DNA of 64,000 nucleotides from Burhinus oedicnemus. Lineage: Eukaryota > Chordata > Aves > Charadriiformes > Burhinidae. The notes below the pieces were generated by a model, which saw nothing but the letters and a program-made list of their open reading frames with translations, had not been told where the DNA came from and did no database searches. Below are positions 57,901 through 64,000 of the stretch, piece by piece; position 1 is the stretch's first letter, and each line of letters opens with the position of its first letter. The stretch lies in the NCBI GenBank assembly GCA_008921705.1, contig VFFE01006085.1, positions 53,809 through 117,808 of the forward strand, given 5' to 3'. The position numbers and the translations under genes are program-made.

Positions 57901-60900
57901 CCGTGGGGCAGGCCATGAGGTTGGTGCCTCCTGGGAACAGCCATCAGACTTGCTTGCAGAAGCTGCCTCCTGGCAGAGGGGCTCCTGGGCACTGCCTGGA
58001 TGCAGTCCTGAGTAATGTGCTCTAGGCATTCCTGTGTCAGCAGGGGAGTTGGACTAGATGATCTCTAGAGGTCCCTTCCAACTCTGAAAATTCCGTGATT
58101 CCATGACTGCTCAGAGCATCCAGACAACCTACCTGGCCCCTTGGCATGCACCTGGGGTGCCTGCCCGCATGCCTGCATGGCTCTGCCGGGTCCCAGGCAG
58201 CAGGGCACAGGGAAGTGACCTCCACCTGCCTGTGCCCCCTTGCTGGGCTGAGGCTCTTGGGGGAAAGAGGGAGCACCTGCATGAGAAGGGGTCTGCACCA
58301 GCATCTCTCTGGAGTCCTGCTCTGCAATAGCATTGATTCTCCCTCTCTTCAGCAGCTGAGCCCTGGTGCAAGGCGGCTTGGGCACGGGTGCTGGCTTTCT
58401 CTCCTGGTTTTCAGCACTGCAGACCCTGCTGCAGCATCACACATCCCTTAAGCTGGTCTTTCTCCTCTGGACACGGCTGGAGGGAGGGTTTGAGCTGAGC
58501 CCAGCGAGCAGCCCTGCTGCAGCTGCTGCTACGAGCCTGCAGTAAAACATTACGAGCGTGAAACAGGGCCAGCCTGTGCTGTAAAGCTGTCACTGCTAAT
58601 GGAGTTCATCTCCGCTTTGAGTGGCGTAAATCCCCTTTACACACGTGGCTGGAAGAGCCGGAGTTGAATGAAGCAGAGGGTAATATCCAGTATGGCAAAG
58701 TTGGAAACTCACTTGCCGAGCAAAATACTCTCAGTCTTCTCCCATATTTCCAGCTGGGCCCCTCCAAGCAGTTTGTGCCTAAGAGAGCATGCAATTCCTC
58801 CACCCCTTTGTCCTGGCAGCCAGGACAAAGCGCTTGGTAAGAGGGCGAAAGAGTGTGATACATCATAAATATTACTGCCTGGCCCCTTGCCAGTCCCAGG
58901 CAGAGAAATTGTCTTGGCCATTAATCTATCTGTGCAAGCTGCATCTGGCAAAGTGGCACTTAATGTCACCCATGCTCATTTTTGTCTCAGTGTTGCAGAT
59001 CATGCTTGCTTTAAAAAAGAAAAAAAAAAAAAAGAAAGAAAAGGAAAAGTACTTTGCGCTCTCTGGGTCTAACTTGTTAGTGAGTTTTTCCTGGGGGGCT
59101 CCCCAGCACAGCGTGGGACCCGTGCAGGGTGCTGGTGCTGGGGCAGGCAGGGCTGGGATTAGAGCTTCCCCCAAGCTCAGCTTTCATTCTCCGTTGTGAT
59201 TAATTGCAGTTAATGCTCATCTGTAATTTTAGAGAACAATTGGATGACGTGCCTCGCGGTTGATTTAATTGAAACCTGATGAGGTGTCAGAAGGCTGCTG
59301 TGCACCGGGGTGAGCTGTGCTGGGATCCCCTGGGAACCCCATCCCCTCTCCCTGTCCTCAGCAGTGCCTTGGGGGGCTCCCCCCCTCTTTCTTCTGGGCT
59401 GAGCTTCTGCTGTAGGTCTGGGGTCTCCTCGCCCTGGAGTTTTGTGACCAGTCTGGATATTGTCAAGTGCAGTAGCGTTAAGGATTTGGGGTTTTGCACC
59501 GCTGCGGTATGGACCGCTGGGGAGGTTTGGGGTCTTTGGGTTACATGTGTCCTTCCCCGTTGCAGAAATCCTCCACTCTGCCTATTCATCTGCTGGAGTA
59601 GCACTAGCAGTTTCTGAGGTAGTTAGGAGGACTGAGGGAAATTGCTTTCAGGTCAAGACCTGCTTTAGCCTGCAGTGAATTACTACGCCTGAGTTTTAAA
59701 TCTTTGCAAACAGAGGATTATGGAGGTGGTAAATACTAGGTAGGCCTGGGGATTGCTGTACTGCTGGCTGAAGGGAGTGTGGCCTTTCCCTTTAGCAAAT
59801 AGAGAGTGATGGATGTTAGAGAAATAAATTGAGATACAGCCTGGGTTGTAGCTTAGATACTATTTCTCCTTGATTTATATTTCTGCTTGGATGCTTTGCA
59901 GAGGAAGCAGTATATTTCTTGCTTAACCTCACGGGGCTTTTTCCTTCTTAAATGAGGACAGTGTGGTAGACCAATGGCCAAGAGCCCCGGATTAGTGCAG
60001 GATCTGCAAAAAATTCAGAGCCGCTGTACAGCCCAGCAACTGCTTGATGCACAAATGCCAAGTGATGAATGCATTTGAAATGGCAAAGCTCCATTCCTAT
60101 TCTGGAGGATAGCTGCCCCTGCCAGGCTGCTCTCAGCGTCCCTGGGTCTCTAGTCCCGATGGTGGCTTTGGGGGCTGAAAACAGAGCGATTGCATCCTGC
60201 TCTCAGCAGACCAGGGATAGCCAGCAGCCTGTCCCGAGCATGGTGGGGTGAGAGGGTGAGGAACCATGGTGGTGTGAAGGCTGGAACGAGGGCAGTGCCA
60301 CAGAAATGCCAGCCTGATGGGAAGCCCTGCCTATAGCCATGGAGGGTGCAGGCAGCAGAGGGTGAGGGCAGGCTGGGCTTGTCCTCCTGCCTGCAAGTAC
60401 TGGGTAGGAGGAAGGCTGAGAGCCTTGTTTGCTGATTGCTGTGAAGGTGGTGGCAACATGTACATGTAGCCTGCAGGAAGCTGTAACGGCACCTGTGCAT
60501 GGTGAGTGAGGCCAAAACAGGTTGACATAGTCTTTATAATTCAATTAGTGCCAAGTGCTAAGCAACCTGGCCAATTTGCTCTTGGCTTTTATAGTACATA
60601 TAAATAGCAGTGGCATTACAGAGATGGCTCCACGCCACTCGCAGTCCACAAGCAGGGCTGAGCTTGGCTGGCCGGAAGATGACCATGGCTGTGCCTGGGG
60701 CTGGGGGAACACATCTGATGGTCCGATCTCTCATAGCATTTGCTGCATTCCACTTGGCCTGCTGCAATCCGTACAACATCCCCAGATCTGCCTGGGACAA
60801 ACAGTCTTGACAAGGCACATCTCCTGCACCCTCTCCCAAGCAACATCTCCATTAATCGGTCTCATGTGCTGCAGAGAAGACTATGACAAATGCAGGCAGG

Positions 60901-61842
60901 GGCCTGACCCTTTTAACAAGCTCAGGCCTGGCCTTGGTAACTATGTCCTCTAGCCTTTCCTTGCTCTTGACATTCCTACTGCAAGTGGAAGATGCTTGCA
61001 TGTCTGCATGACCCTCCTTGTCTCTGACAGAGTGCCACGGGCAATAATAAAGCTTTCCAAGCTGCTGCAGACTGCCAGCAGTTCTGTGCGGGCAGGGGTC
61101 TGTCATCTCTGCCCTCGGCGAAGCCCCTGTCGGGCTGCTGGCAGCTAAAGAGCTTGTGCAGGTGTTACCAAGGGTGTCAGGTGGCTGCCTGAATTATTGA
61201 TGTTGTCTGTGATAGGAATTGCTCTGATACTTCAAGGCAGGGATGGATGCTCTGTGAGCTGAAGCTGGGAAACGCCCATGGATTTTGTAGCTTTTCCCAG
61301 AAGTAGGTAGCAAAAGGTGAGCCATGGGGTTTTGTGTGGCTCTTCCTGCAGAAGCACCTCCAGAAAGGGAGAGGCTGGGTCACGGCTACCTCTTGCTTTT
61401 GTTGGTCATATGGAAAACTAGTCTTATGGAAGGAAGGGGGGAGTGGATAGAAGCAGGAGGACACCAGAAATGGTTTCTGAAGTAAATCATGTCTAAAATA
61501 CACAATGGTAAATGCTGTCATGGTGGCTGAAGGTTGGTAGTTTCATGTAGTGGTTGCAGCTGGATTGCATTTGCCCTGAATTGGCTGAGTCTTGCCCACT
61601 AGGCTGATTGCACCAAATTCTTGTTGGGTGTAATTCATCAAGTAGTCTTTGGTAATCACTGGTTACAATTTTGTCTTATGTGTCTGACTTTTCCTCTTTG
61701 TGCTTTCAGAAATAACACAGATCATCCAGGTAGACTTGGACCTGAAGTACAAGACCAACATCCGAGACCTGTTTGATGAGTTTGACAACTTCCCAGAGGG
61801 AGCAGTCATTGGGATTGCCAGGGAAATGCAGCCAGTGTACAG
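39566..61842 (+). CDS. XXYLT1: XXYLT1, xyloside alpha-1,3-xylosyltransferase (5' part, exons 1-3)
   Basis: XXYLT1 is an ER-membrane GT8-type enzyme that uses UDP-xylose to add a second xylose, alpha-1,3, to Xyl-Glc on EGF repeats of Notch and similar proteins (family knowledge). Joining 39566-39991, 46091-46238 and 61710-61842 gives 235 full codons plus two bases, with GT-AG at each junction and matching phases. Residues about 17-33 are the single signal-anchor helix of a type II membrane protein. The GT-A fold begins near LHLLLMFTKAE (74-84) and the metal-binding DxD motif is D200-L-D202 in IIQVDLDLKYKTN. Human XXYLT1 has 393 residues in four exons, so the last exon with the rest of the catalytic domain lies past 64,000. 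The ATG at 39,566 is the first in frame, has G at -3 and +4, and aligns near an internal methionine of the human protein as I recall it. Confidence 0.95.
44612..44653 (+). repeat. 21-base tandem duplication
   Basis: Two adjacent copies of a 21-base unit around GCTGGGCGTC, with a few differences. Confidence 0.8.
44843..44935 (-). mobile_element. CR1 LINE 3' end fragment, minus orientation
   Basis: CCTAGAACCATTGAATAGTT, then TGGTTTGGAAGGGAGCTATG and GAGATCATGGGGTTGAGTTC, is the reverse complement of a CR1 tail (usual form: ATAGAATGGTTTGGGTTGGAA). The match fades beyond about 44,935. Confidence 0.7.
46091..46238 (+). CDS. XXYLT1: XXYLT1 exon 2, catalytic domain
   Basis: This 148-base exon follows CTCTCCTAG and encodes VIVHDVNELTEKLFPIVEAM, QKHFSAGSGTYYSDAIFFLS and VAMHRIMPK, closely like human XXYLT1. 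It ends with one base of a glutamate codon at AAAG|GTAAGC. Confidence 0.97.
50950..51430 (+). mobile_element. Probable degenerate non-LTR retrotransposon fossil (CR1-like)
   Basis: One frame reads TFDKVIHQRP near 50,970, resembling the reverse-transcriptase motif with consensus near AFDKVPHQRL. About 350 bases on, GTGGAGCTCCTTGCCGTGGG, then ACATTGTAGATGCTGAG and CATGGAAGAG, resemble the 3' part of older CR1-type LINEs. All frames are broken. The family assignment is from memory and tentative. Confidence 0.4.
57995..58106 (+). mobile_element. CR1 LINE 3' end fragment
   Basis: CTGAGTAATGTGCTCTAGG, then GTTGGACTAGATGATCTCTA and GAGGTCCCTTCCAACTCTGA, then ATTCCGTGATTCCATGA, is a well-preserved CR1 tail with its terminal short repeats. 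It is the clearest repeat in the window and supports an avian or reptilian source. Confidence 0.88.
59010..59047 (+). repeat. A-rich low-complexity tract
   Basis: Runs of A broken by single G, with AAAG-type steps. A plain simple repeat. Confidence 0.85.
61710..61842 (+). CDS. XXYLT1: XXYLT1 exon 3, DxD motif
   Basis: This 133-base exon follows GCTTTCAG, completes the glutamate and encodes EITQIIQVDLDLKYKTN, IRDLFDEFDNFPEGAVIG and IAREMQPVY plus two bases of an arginine codon. DLD is the nucleotide-sugar/metal DxD motif of the GT-A fold. The donor is CAG|GTACAG. Confidence 0.97.
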
Positions 61843-64000
61843 GTACAGCCCCCTCCCCATGGGGAGCAGGGGGTGGGCAGCGGGTGGCTGGTGTGAATTC
61901 TCTTCAACTCAGATTGGTCTTTGGAAGAAAATCAAGGGGGAAGCAGTCTTCCTGCTTTAATCCCTGCATGGGGACTTAATCTGAAACTTGTAGGTCGTTA
62001 TGAGTGAAGCGTACAGTGTTGCTGTGGTTTCCTTGTTCTCATGCACCATCACAAGGCTTCCAGGACCAAGTTCCTGGTCATAGGTGCCAAAATCCATACC
62101 TAGATTATAGCATGTCTGCTAGAGGTGTGTTTGCCCAGCCATGCTGTGGTTGCATTCTGGAGCATCAGTTTGTATGTCAGAGGTTTTGGCTGTGAATAGT
62201 GCAGAGAGTAGGGGTTGAGTCTGGGCAGCAGTGAGATTCTGGGTCCCTGGAGCGTCCGTGCATCTTCTGCTGAAGAAATATTCCCCCAGGGAAGACTGAG
62301 TGGGCAACTCTGTTGGTGACCTGGGCTTGCAAACATGAGGGTAGCCCCATGGTCACTTGGTCTTCAGACCCTTGGTCCACCAGCTGGTGCCAACTGTGGT
62401 GGCAGCTAGCGGTAGCAGCTGTGCACTGAGGGGTGACCCAGCTCTTCCCACTCATGGGCCACCGGTGGGCTTCAGGGACACAGATATTTCCAGGCTGGTG
62501 CTTAAAGAAATTGGTTTGATTTAGCCTGCATTGTTCCAAGGGTGAACCTCAAGTTTTGTTTTAATCCAGGGTAAATCAGATCATCAAGTCAGGATGCCTT
62601 AATGGCGTCTCAGTGGAGCAGAGTTTGAGCATCTGAGATGGCTTGGCTAGATTTGCTAATCTTAATGTAAATGTTCTTGGAGATAGATAAAAAAGCTTAA
62701 GAGCTCTGTATGTTTTTTCATTTCCTACTGGAAGCCTTAGTAGTGAGATCAATAACTGAACCTCCTAAGACATTTCCAGCAGCACCCTTGGGCAAAGGCT
62801 GAGCTGCAAAGATCTGGAACAGCCATTGCTGCTGCATGTGCATCTGGATTGGATGAGAGTGGAGACAGAGAGAAGTTCACCAGCAGGAGATTGGTGGTCA
62901 TTAGTCACCACCGATCATTTCCTAGAAGCCCAAGCCAGCTGAGAACATGCTCATGAGACCATTTCTGGTCATTCAAACTGCAGAAGTCCCCGCTGTTCCT
63001 GGGCTGGAAAAAGTCATCTCTGTGCCCATGGCAGAAGTGTCACCTCCCCTCCCGGCTTGTGCTCTTAGCAGGGAGAGCTGGGATGAGAGGAACACAGATG
63101 CTGAGGTCTTGTCTCCACAGAGCAGCACTGTGCTCAGAGGATGGAGGGCTCCTGTACCTGTTTTGGGTGTCCTGGCAGGATTTTAGTGCCCAAAATGGTA
63201 AATCCAGCCCCTGTGAATCATATCAGATTGTTGGAGCTTAAAGTGGGATGGAGGAAGCAGCAACAGCCCAGTGCGGTCGCGGGGCTGTGTCAGACTGTCA
63301 GCCTCAGTCAGCGCTGCCCAGCAGGGCAGATCCCGTTTGTAAGTGGTGCAGCCTGTAATGGGATAAATTGTCTGTTTGCCTGCAGTTAGTCCATGGTGGA
63401 ATTGCTCTGTGTTTCTGTCTCTGCAGGGATCCATTTTGCATTATTTGCACACATAGCTAGGAAGCGGGGATGGTGTCCTGTTGCCTGGATGTGGTTTGTG
63501 GGACTGGGCATGCCTGGGGGGGACCGAGTTAAGCTTTGGGGTGCTCCGCTGGAGAGAGAGATTTCCGGCACAGCAAGGGACAAGGCATGGGACCATGGGG
63601 CTCAGCACTGAATATCTGACCTGAGCCAAAGCCGTGCTCTCCCCCCTCTTGCCGCCCACAGTGGGGACAAACAAGCCAAGCAATAACAGCCCTCACAGGC
63701 TGCATTTTTGGGCTGAACTTTCTGTTGTTGCAGTTCTGACATTCTGGGTCACTTTGGGCTATGTTATGCTTTTCTTCTTGTGCTGTTTTGATGTTCATGT
63801 GAAAACAAGTTCCTGATCCTTTTTGTCACCAGATCACCCGGTGCGGGGCAAGCTGTGCAAACGCCAGCCTGCACTCCCACTGAGCCCTCCGCCTTGCGAG
63901 GCTCACACCTCACTGCTAAAAGGGTTTCCAGGCAAAATCGCGAGCTGATGAAGCCTGAGTGTCTTTGTAAAAAAAAAAAAAAAAAAAAAATCTTTGCTAA
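61843..64000 (+). other. XXYLT1 intron 3 (start)
   Basis: Intron sequence to the end of the window. Its open frames show no family features and the last XXYLT1 exon was not found. A run of 22 A ends the window. Confidence 0.7.
63969..63990 (+). repeat. Poly-A run (22)
   Basis: Uninterrupted A-run in intron 3. No target-site duplication or element body could be recognised, so its origin is open. Confidence 0.9.

Larger units (their letters stand above)
46239..61709 (+). other. XXYLT1 intron 2, 15.5 kb
   Basis: GC-rich intron. It holds a probable old non-LTR fossil (about 50,950-51,430), a CR1 tail (57,995-58,106), A-rich low complexity (59,010-59,047) and several AT-rich islands described under findings. 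No exon with a recognisable protein family was found on either strand. Confidence 0.7.

Overview
This window is vertebrate nuclear DNA, most likely from a bird. It has spliced genes with GT-AG introns, modest intron sizes and several fragments with the typical 3' end of the CR1 retrotransposons common in birds and reptiles. The species cannot be named from the sequence. Two genes lie head to tail on the + strand, the order known for the human 3q29 region: the 3' part of ACAP2 and the 5' part of XXYLT1. No prokaryotic-type system, CRISPR array, tRNA or rRNA is visible.

Region 1 (1-39,475, AT-rich) is ACAP2. Sixteen canonical coding exons run from 387 to 34,801 and encode the last 589 residues: the end of the BAR domain, the PH domain, the zinc-finger ArfGAP domain, a variable linker, the ankyrin repeats and the C-terminus. 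All splice phases agree. A 3' UTR of about 4.7 kb follows. The first roughly 190 residues lie upstream of the window. Two further exonic segments look real. One is a frame-preserving 105-base cassette exon (25,933-26,037). The other is an alternative end formed by reading through the donor at 29,849 to a stop at 29,932. As I recall it, human ACAP3 has peptides like both as ordinary sequence.

Region 2 (about 39,478-40,130) is a CpG island that holds the XXYLT1 promoter and first exon. The distal ACAP2 poly(A) signal is about 105 bases from the XXYLT1 start codon, so termination of one gene and initiation of the next share almost the same DNA. A 29-base tandem duplication rich in GC boxes sits directly before the ATG.

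Region 3 (40,000-64,000, GC-rich) is XXYLT1: exon 1 (39,566-39,991), exon 2 (46,091-46,238) and exon 3 (61,710-61,842), which give the first 235 full codons. The C-terminal exon lies beyond the window. The large introns hold CR1 remnants, simple repeats, a probable old non-LTR retrotransposon fossil and several AT-rich islands with homeobox- or forkhead-like motifs that may be conserved regulatory elements. The many open frames in this GC-rich part look like chance.

The two proteins act in different pathways: ACAP2 in Arf6-dependent membrane traffic, XXYLT1 in O-glycan extension on EGF repeats in the ER. Their proximity suggests conserved synteny and possible transcriptional coupling, not a shared biochemical role.
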